DNA of 64,000 bases from an uncultured Pontibacter sp. (GTDB lineage: Bacteria > Bacteroidota > Bacteroidia > Cytophagales > Hymenobacteraceae): contig NZ_CANLMZ010000012.1 of NCBI RefSeq assembly GCF_947492645.1, positions 1 through 64,000 on the forward strand, in the 5' to 3' direction. Shown here piece after piece: positions 9,205 through 18,361 of this stretch. The position numbers and the translations under genes were made by a program. Numbering within the stretch: the first letter of the stretch is position 1; the number at the start of each line of letters is the position of its first letter. The notes under the pieces are model-generated. The model worked only from the letters and a program-made list of their open reading frames with translations. It made no database searches and was not told the origin of the DNA.

Positions 9205-9944
9205 TTGGTTAGTTGTTCACTGGTTTTTCCGAACCTGCGCTCACGGCGCTGGTAAGAAATAATTGCTTCATATAAGTGCTCTTTCCTGAAATCAGGCCAA
9301 AGCAGCTCTGTAATATATAATTCGGTGTAAGCCATCTGCCAAAGCAGGAAGTTACTAATGCGCTGTTCGCCACTTGTTCTGATAAGTAGCTCCGGATCCG
9401 GCATACCTGCAGTAGATAAATGTGCTGCAACGGCAGACTCATCAATTTCTCCAGGCTTTATACTTCCCTGATCCACTTTTACTGACAGGCGTTGCATTGC
9501 CTGGGTTATGTCCCAGCGGCCACTATAACTTAACGCCAGCACCAACGTCATTCTGGTGTTTTGCTTCGTTAAATCTATAGCCTCCATCAGTTCTCTCTGA
9601 CAAGAAGCTGGTAAGCTAGCAGTATTGCCTATCGTTTGTAAGCGGATGTTATTCTTGTTAAGTGTAGCAGTTTCCTTTCTGATAGTAGAAACCAGCAGTT
9701 GCATCAGCGCAGTTACTTCGGTGGCAGGCCTTTTCCAGTTTTCTGTAGAAAAAGCATAAAGCGTTAAATACTCAACTCCCAGTTCCGCTGCGCTTTCCAC
9801 AGTTTCACGCACAGCCGTTATAGCACTCTGGTGGCCGAATATGCGCAACCCACCCCTCTGTTTTGCCCAGCGTCCATTTCCGTCCATTATAACGGCAATG
9901 TGCCTGGGTAAATTGTTCAAGTCAACTTTCTCTTTAAGATTCAT
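9201..9944 (-). CDS. uppS: Isoprenyl transferase (undecaprenyl diphosphate synthase family)
   Basis: This enzyme adds isopentenyl units in cis to farnesyl diphosphate to build the undecaprenyl carrier used for peptidoglycan and glycans. The 247 residues start with the conserved HIAVIMDGNGRWA stretch (catalytic Asp21) and continue with FSTENW and, near the C-terminus, the RTSGEQRISNFLLWQ and ELYITELLWPDF signatures. I chose the ATG at 9944; an upstream TTG at 9965 would only add seven unconserved residues. The stop overlaps the possible GTG start of bamA. It follows two DUF6089 genes. Confidence 0.95.
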   Translation of the reverse strand: MNLKEKVDLNNLPRHIAVIMDGNGRWAKQRGGLRIFGHQSAITAVRETVESAAELGVEYLTLYAFSTENWKRPATEVTALMQLLVSTIRKETATLNKNNIRLQTIGNTASLPASCQRELMEAIDLTKQNTRMTLVLALSYSGRWDITQAMQRLSVKVDQGSIKPGEIDESAVAAHLSTAGMPDPELLIRTSGEQRISNFLLWQMAYTELYITELLWPDFRKEHLYEAIISYQRRERRFGKTSEQLTK

Positions 9945-10004
9945 TAAAGCACAATTTCCTTGCAAGTTACAAAATGCAAGGCAAATTTGTGAAAGATTAA
10001 CTTT

Positions 10005-10775
10005 CTAATCTAATATTCCTGTCTTGTTTTTATACGGAGGAGGGCAATTAACGCGATAAATGGTATAAGAAAGGCTTATTCCGTTATAAAAATACCAGTC
10101 GTGGTCGTATGGGTTGGCCACACGTTTCCCGTCAATCTCCATAACGTTATCAAGGCGGTCCATAATTAGCTTACGTGCACCAAACTCAAGGCCAAGGTTC
10201 CAATGCTTGCTTAGCGCATACTTTACTCCCACACCAAATGGTATAGAAACAGCAACGTTTGTTTCAAAAGGCTTATTCAGAGTCTCCTCCAGATCTGGGT
10301 TTTCGGTACTTACCTTAATGTTATAGATAAGCCCAGCCACTCCCGCAAAAAAGTATGGCGATACTCTAGGCTTTTGGCGCAAATCGTAGTAATCAAGAAA
10401 GTTATACTCCCCTATCAGAGAAAGCTCTGCAAAGCTTATCCGTGCTTCTGCCTGGCGCCAGTTGTGGAGCGGTAAATCGTATGCTTCGTCGCTAAAGGTG
10501 TTGTCGTCTATGATGCGATGGCTTAACATCAGGCCGCCACGCGCGGTGATAGGACTCGAAATATCCCTGCGGTAGAAAAGTGAGATGGCGGGTTGATTAT
10601 TAAGAAAGCGGTAATTAGGGGAAAGTTCTCCTTTGTAGTTTGCGCCTCCTATGCCAAACCCTATTTCGCTGGTTGTAACCGGCGTTTGCCCAAAAGCTGA
10701 CTGACTAAAAAAAAGACTCCCTATTTGCAGCGTGGCGCAAATAAGGAGTGCTTGTTTGAATATCTTTAATATCAT
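10005..10775 (-). CDS. DUF6089-type outer-membrane beta-barrel protein (shorter)
   Basis: This 256-residue protein has a signal peptide (about 30 residues, ending near AFGQ) followed by alternating aromatic/polar strands typical of a small outer-membrane barrel: GFGIGGANYKGEL at the start, then ISLFYRRD, FAELSLIGEYNF and YFFAGVAG. It resembles the next gene upstream in plan (an early GxxNYxG motif, a YFxxG strand in the middle, a W-x-LGLEFG strand and a final tyrosine-rich strand), so the two are probable paralogues. Genes of this family are usually found between nadK and uppS/bamA in Bacteroidota. Function unknown; an envelope role follows from its place. Confidence 0.8.
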   Translation of the reverse strand: MILKIFKQALLICATLQIGSLFFSQSAFGQTPVTTSEIGFGIGGANYKGELSPNYRFLNNQPAISLFYRRDISSPITARGGLMLSHRIIDDNTFSDEAYDLPLHNWRQAEARISFAELSLIGEYNFLDYYDLRQKPRVSPYFFAGVAGLIYNIKVSTENPDLEETLNKPFETNVAVSIPFGVGVKYALSKHWNLGLEFGARKLIMDRLDNVMEIDGKRVANPYDHDWYFYNGISLSYTIYRVNCPPPYKNKTGILD

Positions 10776-10823
10776 GAAAATCTATTACGGAGTTTAGAGA
10801 AGAACGATAATATGTTCTATCTA

Positions 10824-11852
10824 TTATCTAAACTTCGGACTTCTAATACGAGGAGCAAGTATATAGTTAAGCGTAAGGTTTGTGTTAATGTACCAATCAT
10901 CGTCAGCATCGTTACCTCTCCTGTTGTTGCTTATGTTACCGTAGCTAGGTCTGGTGCTGTTTGAGTTTAGGGTAGCGCTTCCGTAAGGAGTGCCACTAAT
11001 ATCCGGAACAACTTTAAACCCGCTTGCTGCGCTTCTATCAGAAAGTAATGCGGCTGCTTTAGGGTTGCTGCCTCCACCTGCTAAGATGTCTGCTTTGTTT
11101 GCGTAGCCGCCACTAGAGTCATCCAGGTAATCCGTAAATGTTTTTCTCCAGCCAACTTCCAGGCTCAGGTCCCAGTTTCTGTCTACTTTGTAACGCACAC
11201 CTAAACCGAAAGGTATGGCAATACCAACACGCTTGTATGGGTCTGGATAATCTCCATTTGCATATTGGCCGGCTGTTCCAAGTGGCTGCAATTCATACCA
11301 CCCTGTCGGAATATCATCTGCCGGATTTAATGTGCCTTGTCCAGGAGCATAGTATGTACCTCTTTCGTAATAAGCCTTAGGATTATGATGGAATACAGCT
11401 AGACCTACGAAACCATAAGGCACGAAGTCCGGACGACGACGGTAAGTCTGACGGTTTTCGAAAAGGTCAACTATAACTACGCCGCTAAGTTCTTTAATAT
11501 CGTTTCTGAACGAAAGGTTACGGCCAAAGCGTCCGCTGTTCTCACCTTCTGTTTGTGAAGCACTCAGCATATCATCGCCTACGATGCGACCCCAGTTAAA
11601 AGCCCCTCTAAACGATATTCTTGGAAAATACCTATAGGTATAGCTTATACCAACACTTGGTCTTGTTGATTTAAAGCGTAAGCTTGTAAAATCCGGCTCA
11701 GGCACAATATCGCCGAAGTAATTTGTAGCACCAACGCTAAACCCAACTGACCCATACTTCTTTCTCTGCGTAAATCGCTGTGCATCAGCCTCTGTAGCCA
11801 CCAAAGTTACCATAAAGATAAGCAGCAGTACAAGGGTACAAAATTTTCTCAT
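10824..11852 (-). CDS. DUF6089-type outer-membrane beta-barrel protein (longer)
   Basis: This 342-residue protein has a signal peptide (about 24 residues, ending ADAQ) and a predicted beta-barrel. It shares with its neighbour the VGATNYFGDI opening, a YRYFPRISFRG strand and a late W-DLSLEVGWRKTFTDY strand, but has a long Gly/Ser/Asn-rich insertion near residues 235-310 that is probably an extracellular loop. It lies 125 bases after nadK and 48 bases before the second copy, all on the minus strand. Function unknown. Confidence 0.8.
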   Translation of the reverse strand: MRKFCTLVLLLIFMVTLVATEADAQRFTQRKKYGSVGFSVGATNYFGDIVPEPDFTSLRFKSTRPSVGISYTYRYFPRISFRGAFNWGRIVGDDMLSASQTEGENSGRFGRNLSFRNDIKELSGVVIVDLFENRQTYRRRPDFVPYGFVGLAVFHHNPKAYYERGTYYAPGQGTLNPADDIPTGWYELQPLGTAGQYANGDYPDPYKRVGIAIPFGLGVRYKVDRNWDLSLEVGWRKTFTDYLDDSSGGYANKADILAGGGSNPKAAALLSDRSAASGFKVVPDISGTPYGSATLNSNSTRPSYGNISNNRRGNDADDDWYINTNLTLNYILAPRIRSPKFR

Positions 11853-11977
11853 AACAAAAGTATTTCTTACGGATGGAGATTCTTCGGACTAAACAATTAC
11901 CCCAACTTATTATAGCAGAGACAAAAATAACGAATTAACCTTACTAAAGAAATGATATTTAAAATATTTAATATAAT

Positions 11978-12865
11978 TTACTTTAGGAGTATATTACGTT
12001 TATCTAGTCCCCAGTTTAGTTTACTTCTAAGGGTAGATAAAAAATTAACATGGTTTAACTTAACCAAACGAGCAACAAAGTTCTCCCTTCTTACTGCCAG
12101 CTGCACCGCCATATCTACTGGAGTGGACCTTGAGTCAAGCGAGGCCAGGTAGCTGCTGCTTCTGCCTTCTACTTCAAAGGAAATTACGCTCCGATCAGAA
12201 ACAATCATGGGGCGTACGTTAAGATTATGGGGGCATACGGGCGAAATAACAAAATTGTTGGTTTGCGGAAGCACTAAGGGCCCACCACAACTTAACGAGT
12301 AACCGGTTGATCCTGTCGGAGTGGCAACAACGAGTCCATCAGCCCAGTAAGAATTCAGATATTCACCATCTATATACGTATGTACCACTATCATAGACGA
12401 AGAATCGCGCTTTAATACACTAAACTCATTCAGGCCAAAATTGATGCCGTCAAAAACCTCCTGATCAGAGTCTACACGGATAAGGGCGCGATCGTCTAGC
12501 GTATAGTGCCCTTTGTATAAAGCATCTAAAGCAATGTTTATACTATCGTAAGGTATAGTTGCCAAAAACCCTAAACGGCCAGTATTGATTCCTAGTATAG
12601 GAATCTCCTGCGCACCCACATAAGTTACAGCATCAAGCAGGGTACCATCACCGCCTATGCTCAGCACGACATCCACATCCTCCAGTATATCGCCGCGCCT
12701 GAAGGTCTGAATGCCGGTTGGCAGATTTAATGTGTTCTGCAAGTATAACTGGAAATGCTCTACCAGAAAAAGCTCGGTCTTTCGCCTGCTCAATTCATCA
12801 AACAACATTTGAATGAACGGTGCAATGCTATCGCTGAACGGTTTTCCGAGTATCGCTATTCTCAT
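11978..12865 (-). CDS. nadK: NAD kinase
   Basis: NAD kinase phosphorylates NAD to NADP in the cytosol. The 295 residues contain the diagnostic GGDGT motif at 71-75, the NxG site ILGINTGRLGF, the FGLNEFSV segment and the Gly-rich loop TPTGSTGYSLS with CGGP. The start ATG at 12865 begins a typical Rossmann-like strand (MRIAILGKPF). It begins 10 bases after the BamA-like gene and is followed by two outer-membrane protein genes, so NADP synthesis is embedded in an envelope operon, as is common in Bacteroidota. Confidence 0.95.
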   Translation of the reverse strand: MRIAILGKPFSDSIAPFIQMLFDELSRRKTELFLVEHFQLYLQNTLNLPTGIQTFRRGDILEDVDVVLSIGGDGTLLDAVTYVGAQEIPILGINTGRLGFLATIPYDSINIALDALYKGHYTLDDRALIRVDSDQEVFDGINFGLNEFSVLKRDSSSMIVVHTYIDGEYLNSYWADGLVVATPTGSTGYSLSCGGPLVLPQTNNFVISPVCPHNLNVRPMIVSDRSVISFEVEGRSSSYLASLDSRSTPVDMAVQLAVRRENFVARLVKLNHVNFLSTLRSKLNWGLDKRNILLK

Positions 12866-12875
12866 ATAGTATATT

Positions 12876-14267
12876 TTAAAATGGTATGCGTCCGCTAAAG
12901 TACAATCCTTTATCTCCTTCCCTGTTCAGGCTGTACTCCATTCGTAGTACTATGTCATAAAATGTAACCAGGTGCAGGCCCAGACCGCCTCCAGCCATGA
13001 AGTGGTTTGTAAGCGGGTTACCTTTTTCAAAAGTATCATCCACTACGTAACCTGCATCGGTAAAGGCATTTAAGTAAACTGCCAAAGGTATATTGTTAAA
13101 CTTTGGGTTATCAACAAATTTAAGCTTTATACTTTTAATATCGAGTAGTTGCCGTGTTAGCCCCTGCTTAAAAAGTCCGTAATGCTGCCCCCCTACAACG
13201 TATAGTTCGTACCCTCTTACAAAGGATCGGTAACCTAATGCGATGTTATCGGCAAAGGCATGCTTGCCAGCCAACCGCAGCTGCCCCTCTGCGCCGGCCA
13301 TGTAAGTGAATTTCTCCGAGAGCTTAACGTAGTGCACATACTTTGCGCGGGCAGTAGTAAATGGGCTACCACTATCCTTCAGGAAAAAAGTCTGTGCAAA
13401 GCCAGTTTCAAAGTAACTACCGGCTGTTGGGTAAACAAAGTTATTCCGCTTATTTATTACTTTATAAAGCTCTGCCCGCATGTACTGTCGCTCCTGCAGG
13501 GCATTACGGTAGTAGTCGGGGTTTAGCTGCGATACCGAGTCTGAAATTTGCTCGTGGTGGTAAGACAGCCTTACGCCCTGCTGCCGCTGCACGCTTTGCC
13601 GGTGTATGATGCCTGCCGCCACCGAGGTTCTTTTAATCGGCAGCACTTCCTTTTGCTCTAAAAACCGCTGTTTGTTATTTAAGTTAGTGTAGCTGGTTGT
13701 GCGGCTCCTGTAATCTGCTACAGCCACCTCAGCGCCAAGGTTGTACTTTCGTATAATGTAAGGCACCCGGTACGACAGCTCTAACCTTTTATTGAAGCCC
13801 TGCTGCACCCGCAGCCGCACATCCTCGTTACGCCCCCTAAAGTTGCGGCGCACCAGGCTAAGGCCATAGTCTATGCGGCTCCAATCTTTTTTTTCGAGCC
13901 AGGCATTAAAATTACGATCCGCAAAATCAAGTATGGGAATGGGATAAAGGTAAAAGCGCTCCTGCACCAGGTATGTTACCTGCACGCTATTAGCTGCACA
14001 AGTATAACTCATGTTCACGTAGTGAAACAAGCGCAGGTTAAAAAGGCGTCTTCGGTTCTCTTCCAGTAAAGGTTCCAGGTCGGCAGTAGCAATAGTGTCG
14101 CCGGGCGAAAAAGTCAGCTCAATGAGCATGACCTGGTCTTTAGTTACCTCGTTCCCGGTAAGTGTTATACTTTCGATTACGGCAAAGGGTGCATCACAAG
14201 GCGCAGCTTTTAGTGCAGCAGCAGAAAGGCATAAGCAAAGTATAAAAGCAAGCGCACGCACTATCAT
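12876..14267 (-). CDS. BamA/TamA-like outer-membrane protein with one POTRA domain
   Basis: This 463-residue protein has a signal peptide (about 21 residues), one POTRA-like domain (about residues 28-105, starting IESITLTGNEVT) and a C-terminal Omp85-type barrel with an RGYELYVVGGQ loop and an FNNIPLAVYLNAF strand. Full BamA has several POTRA domains and is twice as long, so this is a short Omp85 member, closer in layout to TamA- or FhaC-like proteins without being clearly either. It starts 11 bases after the CBS-domain gene and ends 10 bases before nadK. Its substrate is unknown. Confidence 0.8.
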   Translation of the reverse strand: MIVRALAFILCLCLSAAALKAAPCDAPFAVIESITLTGNEVTKDQVMLIELTFSPGDTIATADLEPLLEENRRRLFNLRLFHYVNMSYTCAANSVQVTYLVQERFYLYPIPILDFADRNFNAWLEKKDWSRIDYGLSLVRRNFRGRNEDVRLRVQQGFNKRLELSYRVPYIIRKYNLGAEVAVADYRSRTTSYTNLNNKQRFLEQKEVLPIKRTSVAAGIIHRQSVQRQQGVRLSYHHEQISDSVSQLNPDYYRNALQERQYMRAELYKVINKRNNFVYPTAGSYFETGFAQTFFLKDSGSPFTTARAKYVHYVKLSEKFTYMAGAEGQLRLAGKHAFADNIALGYRSFVRGYELYVVGGQHYGLFKQGLTRQLLDIKSIKLKFVDNPKFNNIPLAVYLNAFTDAGYVVDDTFEKGNPLTNHFMAGGGLGLHLVTFYDIVLRMEYSLNREGDKGLYFSGRIPF

Positions 14268-14278
14268 CTATGCGCTGC

Positions 14279-14944
14279 CTAAATATCCAGGTATTTAAAA
14301 AGCATATCCAGGCGGTCGCGGCCCAGGTCATTGTCAGAGGTGTCGTTAAACTGAGCCGTAATGCGGTACTCGAAACGCTCCAAGGTGGCTATTATGCGCG
14401 AAAGGTCGGTTGTGTTCAGCTTCAGCGTCAGCTTTATTTTGTAGGGGTCCAGCTCATCCGGAGACACATATGCACTCAGTATCTTGGTGTTTTCCTCCTC
14501 AATTAAACGGCTGATCTGGCTTAAGGAGTAATCGCGCTCAGGCATAGACAGCACCAGTATACTGCCCTGCCCCTGCAACGCCGACATCTGCCCGAAAGCT
14601 GCCAGCGTATCGTTTATCGTGATGATGCCCATGTAATCCTGGTCTTCATCGAGCACGGGCACTACTTGTATCTTGTTTTTGATGGCAGCCTCCATTACAT
14701 CGTAAAAGTGCTGATGTTGCTGCACATGCACATCCTGGTACTCAAGCTCCAGCTCCTTTAACTGCAAGCTTCGGTTAGGCAAATCAACCAGAGTTAGTTC
14801 TGTTGCCAAACCTCGGTATTTTCGGTTGCTTACAACTGGCAACTCGTTCACGCGGAACTCATCCATCCAACGCAAAGCTTTCTCCACGGTGTCGTACAGC
14901 TTCAGCGGCGGAATCATTTGATTGATGAGTTCTTCTGCGATCAT
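14279..14944 (-). CDS. CBS-domain protein with C-terminal ACT-like region
   Basis: This 221-residue cytosolic protein has two CBS motifs in the first 125 residues (MIPPLKLYDTVEKAL and VVPVLDEDQDYMGIIT mark them), followed by a C-terminal half that looks ACT-like (SMPERDYSLSQISRLIE). CBS pairs usually bind adenine nucleotides and act as regulatory modules. Its ATG overlaps the stop of the hydrolase gene (ATGA), showing translational coupling, and the BamA-like gene follows within 11 bases. It may sense nucleotide state for the neighbouring NAD kinase or envelope genes; this is inference from position. Confidence 0.8.
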   Translation of the reverse strand: MIAEELINQMIPPLKLYDTVEKALRWMDEFRVNELPVVSNRKYRGLATELTLVDLPNRSLQLKELELEYQDVHVQQHQHFYDVMEAAIKNKIQVVPVLDEDQDYMGIITINDTLAAFGQMSALQGQGSILVLSMPERDYSLSQISRLIEEENTKILSAYVSPDELDPYKIKLTLKLNTTDLSRIIATLERFEYRITAQFNDTSDNDLGRDRLDMLFKYLDI

Positions 14945-15717
14945 GTGGCTATGGTAGTTAAGGGCGTTTTAGCTAAAAATTTATCTAAGATACTGTTAAA
15001 CTTCTCTGGATGTTCCATCATCGGGGCATGTCCGCACTTATCTATAAAGTATAAATCAGAATTCGGAATAAGCCTGTTAAACTCGTGTGCTACCATAGGC
15101 GGCGTAATTGTATCGTTCAGGCCCCAGATAAGTAACGTTGGCACTTTAATATTTGTGATGTCCTTGGCCATATTATGTCGCTGCGCTGATTTGGCTATAG
15201 CGATAATACGAAGGCATTTGGCATTGCTGTTGGTTATATCAAACACTTCGTCCACCAGTTCCTTGGTAGCGGTGTCAGGGCTGTAAAAAGTGTAACCCAC
15301 ACGCTCCTTCACGTATTCGTAATTACCGCGTTTCGGGAAAGACCCACCCATAGAATCCTCGAACAGGCCAGAACTGCCGGTAAGTACCAGGCGCTTTACT
15401 TTGCTTGCGTTGTTTAAAGTATAAACTAAGCCCACATGCCCTCCCAAGGAGTTGCCAAGCAAGGTAATGTCGTTCAGCTTCATGAGCTTTACGAAATCCT
15501 CCACAAAAGAAACCAGCCCCGGCACACCTGCCTTATGCAACGACATTTCGTAGATAGGCATAAGCGGAATAACAACGCGGTAGTTTTTAGAGAAGTGGTC
15601 TACTACACCGTGCCAGTTGCTTAGCGCACCAAACAAACCGTGCAATAACACCATTACCTCACCACTACCCTCATCTATAAACTTAAATCCGGCCTCTTCT
15701 CTGATCTGTAATTCCAT
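14941..15717 (-). CDS. Alpha/beta hydrolase
   Basis: The 258 residues follow the alpha/beta hydrolase plan: an oxyanion-hole HGLFGALSNW stretch, the nucleophile elbow GNSLGG with Ser90, and late Asp (WGLNDTITP) and His (CGHAPMMEHP) members of the triad. There is no signal peptide, so it is cytosolic. The substrate cannot be named; esterase and C-C hydrolase relatives share these features. It is the first gene of the minus-strand envelope run and overlaps the CBS gene by four bases. Confidence 0.85.
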   Translation of the reverse strand: MELQIREEAGFKFIDEGSGEVMVLLHGLFGALSNWHGVVDHFSKNYRVVIPLMPIYEMSLHKAGVPGLVSFVEDFVKLMKLNDITLLGNSLGGHVGLVYTLNNASKVKRLVLTGSSGLFEDSMGGSFPKRGNYEYVKERVGYTFYSPDTATKELVDEVFDITNSNAKCLRIIAIAKSAQRHNMAKDITNIKVPTLLIWGLNDTITPPMVAHEFNRLIPNSDLYFIDKCGHAPMMEHPEKFNSILDKFLAKTPLTTIAT

Positions 15718-15766
15718 TTAATTTATACTTTGTAAAAGAAACGTATTTCTAGGCTGTTATGGTTAA

Positions 15767-16336
15767 TTAGTCTGCAATATTACTAATACTAACCCAATTT
15801 TGAAGCATTTGCAAACCATAAGTAGTTAGAGCCGCCTCCGGGTGAAACTGCAAGGCGTAAAGCGGCAGCGTTTTATGCTTAAACGCCATCAGCTCACCTT
15901 CGGTAGTATGCGCCAGCGGAGTTATACTTTCCGGGGTCTGGCGCAGCACCAGCGAGTGGTAACGCACAACATTGGTTTTAGGTGGTATACCTTTAAAAAT
16001 TGGATCGGTTTCGCAAATTATCTCTGATACTTTACCATGCATGGGCTTGATGCCCTTTTCCAGGGTTGCCCCGAAAAACTCGCCCAGCGCCTGGTGCCCC
16101 AAGCATATTCCCAGCATCGGCACCTTCTCGTGGTAATAATGGATCACATCCATCAGGTTACCAGCTTTTGCAGGAGTGCCTGGTCCCGGCGACAGCACTA
16201 CTGCTTTTACAGGTAACTGCTTTAGCTCCTCCAGGGGCACATCATTGCGCACCACCTTTGCCTCTACCCCTGCCCTGCCAAAATAATCCACCAGGTTGTA
16301 AGTGAAGGAGTCAAAATTATCGAGCAGCAAAAGCAT
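15767..16336 (-). CDS. Anthranilate/aminodeoxychorismate synthase component II (glutamine amidotransferase)
   Basis: This class I glutamine amidotransferase releases ammonia from glutamine for chorismate amination. The 189 residues include the LLLLDNFDSFTYN start, SPGPGTP, the nucleophile elbow GICLGHQ with Cys78, and the C-terminal LQFHPEA carrying the catalytic His and Glu. Length is typical of TrpG/PabA. No trpE, pabB or other tryptophan genes are adjacent, so it may work in folate synthesis, in tryptophan synthesis, or in both. It stands alone between the hydrolase operon and cvpA. Confidence 0.9.
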   Translation of the reverse strand: MLLLLDNFDSFTYNLVDYFGRAGVEAKVVRNDVPLEELKQLPVKAVVLSPGPGTPAKAGNLMDVIHYYHEKVPMLGICLGHQALGEFFGATLEKGIKPMHGKVSEIICETDPIFKGIPPKTNVVRYHSLVLRQTPESITPLAHTTEGELMAFKHKTLPLYALQFHPEAALTTYGLQMLQNWVSISNIAD

Positions 16337-16485
16337 AGTTGTTTAGCAGGCAGCGCCTTTAAATAATGCGTGTAAGATTGTACAAACTAAAGCTAGTTAC
16401 ATAAAAAATATAAGCCCTGATTGCACCTATAAATTTGTGATAACTCATACTCTTTTTAAAGTATGACTATCAAACTCCCCAACTC

Positions 16486-17004
16486 CTAAAAATGCTGTTT
16501 TAATGATGTGATCAGCGCCTTAACAAATGGCAGCACATAGCTAAGTACATCAAGGGCATATGGTGTTGTTTTCAGCACTACCGGGTATACCATAGAGGCA
16601 TCAGCCGTATCTTTAGAAACACTTATGCCAGCCATATCAGAAACGTAAAGCAGCAGGCTTAAGGCTACACACCACTTAAGGGCACCAAGTATACTCCCAA
16701 GTACATTATCAAAGAGGCCAAAGGGCGTAAAATCGATTACTTTTTTTAGAAGGATGCCGCCCAGATGGATGAGCAGGATAATAGCAACGAAAACCACCAA
16801 AAAGGTAACGTAAGGCAGCAGGCCATGGGCATCGCCGATAAAGCCCTCCATAACAGGTAAAGCGGTATCCAGCAGTTTCAGGCCGCCAAGTATAGCCAGT
16901 ACCAGCGCCACCAACGACACCAGCTCTAATAACAATCCTTTCCGGAAACCCTGGAATGCGCCCCAAAGTATAGGCAGCGCCAGGAAAAAATCAAACGTGC
17001 TCAA
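16486..17004 (-). CDS. CvpA family membrane protein
   Basis: This protein of about 172 residues has four predicted membrane helices, the GAFQGFRKGLLLELVSL loop that marks the CvpA family, and a DNVLGSILGALKW segment. E. coli CvpA is linked to colicin V production and envelope stress tolerance. No ATG is available near the N-terminus. The TTG at 17004 (giving STFDFFLALP) matches the family best, while a TTG at 17025 would add seven residues, so the start is uncertain. It is preceded by an NTF2-like gene on the same strand. Confidence 0.85.
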   Translation of the reverse strand: MSTFDFFLALPILWGAFQGFRKGLLLELVSLVALVLAILGGLKLLDTALPVMEGFIGDAHGLLPYVTFLVVFVAIILLIHLGGILLKKVIDFTPFGLFDNVLGSILGALKWCVALSLLLYVSDMAGISVSKDTADASMVYPVVLKTTPYALDVLSYVLPFVKALITSLKQHF

Positions 17005-17025
17005 GGGTGAAAGTTTAAAGTACAA

Positions 17026-17066
17026 ATGCCGCAGCGCTACAGTTTAAAGCTACAGTACTGCGGCAT
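17026..17066 (-). terminator. Weak hairpin after the NTF2-like gene
   Basis: A perfect 9-bp GC-rich stem (17026-17034 with 17058-17066) has a 23-nt loop. It lies between the stop of the NTF2-like gene and the start of cvpA. The T tract on the minus strand is poor, so it may instead be a leader structure for cvpA. Confidence 0.35.
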
Positions 17067-17105
17067 CTAATTTAGTTATTTACGGGCAAAAGCTGTAAAA
17101 ATAAT

Positions 17106-17618
17106 TTACTTTAAATTGGCCGGTACTGGTGTAACCTGCGGCAAATAACTTGAATACGACACAAGAATTATTTTCCACTTGCCGTCCACCTTCAGCAGCT
17201 CCCACGACTCTTTGCCCCAATTCTGTGGCTTCTCATCCACCCATAAACTATAGTCGAAAGTTACAGAGGCTATAAGCGGGTCATGCTCTATTTTAACGTC
17301 AAAGAATTTCTCCTCTACCTTACTTTTGCTGGAAACGACAAACTTTATGAACTCTTTGTAGGAAGATGGGTCTATTGCCTTTTTATCCGGGTAATGCTTC
17401 CGTACAAAAGCCATCGATTTCTCGTCTGTTATCCCAATCCAAGGAATGGAGTCATAGAGAAAGAGCTGTTTAAAGCTTACGCTGTCTTTGTTGATAATGC
17501 TTTTGCGGAAGGTCTCCACCACCTCCAGTAATTGCTGCTTATCTTGATCGGATTGGGTTTGTGCTAAGGCTGGCACCATTAGCAACAGGGGCATTACTGC
17601 CAGTAATATCTTTTTCAT
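17106..17618 (-). CDS. Exported NTF2-like protein, function unknown
   Basis: This 170-residue protein has a signal peptide (about 19 residues, ending ALAQ). The rest fits the NTF2/SnoaL cone fold: a helical VVETFRKSIINKD start, a strand carrying the FDYSLWVDEK segment, and the terminal W-x-L-x-K-x-DGKWKIILVSY pattern common in this superfamily. No catalytic residues can be assigned. It lies between cvpA and yqeY on the same strand with moderate gaps. Confidence 0.7.
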   Translation of the reverse strand: MKKILLAVMPLLLMVPALAQTQSDQDKQQLLEVVETFRKSIINKDSVSFKQLFLYDSIPWIGITDEKSMAFVRKHYPDKKAIDPSSYKEFIKFVVSSKSKVEEKFFDVKIEHDPLIASVTFDYSLWVDEKPQNWGKESWELLKVDGKWKIILVSYSSYLPQVTPVPANLK

Positions 17619-17718
17619 AGCATTTAGGTGTGTTAGAAGTCTTGCTACAAAATATAAGCAATACTGCGCTCTTTTAACACACCTAAACGCTATAAATCAA
17701 CAATTTATACTTCTGCTA

Positions 17719-18180
17719 TTAAAAATCTGTATTGTTAAGCAACTCACCTACAGCCGTAGATATAGCACGGCCATCAGCCTGGCCAGCCAGTTCTTTAGAA
17801 GCCACTCCCATAACCTTACCCAAGTCAGAAGGCCCTGTGGCACCTACCCGTTGGATAATCTCTACCAGGCGTACGCGCAGGTCGCCTTCGTCCAGCTGCT
17901 TTGGCAGGTATTGTTCAATTACGTTTAGCTCGGTAAGTTCAATTTCTTCCAGATCGGTGCGGCCTTGTTTGGCGTAAAGCTCAGCAGATTCGCGGCGTTG
18001 CTTTGCAGCTTTGGTCAGCAGTTTCATTTCGGTATCCTGGCTGATGCCCTCTGTTCCTCCCTTTTCTGTTTCGGCGAGCAAAATCAGCGATTTTATACTT
18101 CTTAGTGCCTGCAGGCGCGCTTTATCTTTAGCCAACATGGCCTCTTTAATATCGGTGTTGATGCGTTCTTTTAGTGACAT
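17719..18180 (-). CDS. GatB/YqeY domain-containing protein
   Basis: This 153-residue protein is a stand-alone version of the tRNA-binding tail domain of amidotransferase GatB. Typical features are the SLKERINTDIKEAMLAKDK start, the LRSIKSLI segment, the EQYLPKQL motif and the final GKVMGVASKEL-GQADGR stretch. Free-standing YqeY is widely conserved and thought to act on tRNA or its amidation, but its function is not settled. A TAnnTTTG-type box lies upstream at 18263-18270. Confidence 0.92.
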   Translation of the reverse strand: MSLKERINTDIKEAMLAKDKARLQALRSIKSLILLAETEKGGTEGISQDTEMKLLTKAAKQRRESAELYAKQGRTDLEEIELTELNVIEQYLPKQLDEGDLRVRLVEIIQRVGATGPSDLGKVMGVASKELAGQADGRAISTAVGELLNNTDF

Positions 18181-18262
18181 AGTTCTTTATGTGTGTTATA
18201 CTTATATACTCCTGAGTTACTGCTGCAAAAATGGATGTGTGTTGGTTATACGGCAAACCTAT

Positions 18263-18270
18263 CAAAGGTA
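18263..18270 (-). promoter_or_regulatory. Putative -7 box for yqeY
   Basis: The minus strand reads TACCTTTG, matching the Bacteroidota -7 consensus TAnnTTTG. A TTTG lies 17 bases further upstream (18291-18288), near the expected -33 position. Predicted leader is about 75 bases. Confidence 0.5.
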
Positions 18271-18361
18271 TGGGCTAACATCTTTGCCAAATTTCCACTA
18301 ATTTAGTCATTCCATATTGTTAAGACGATAAATGGCCCCGGAAGGCTGCAAAACTATTGCC

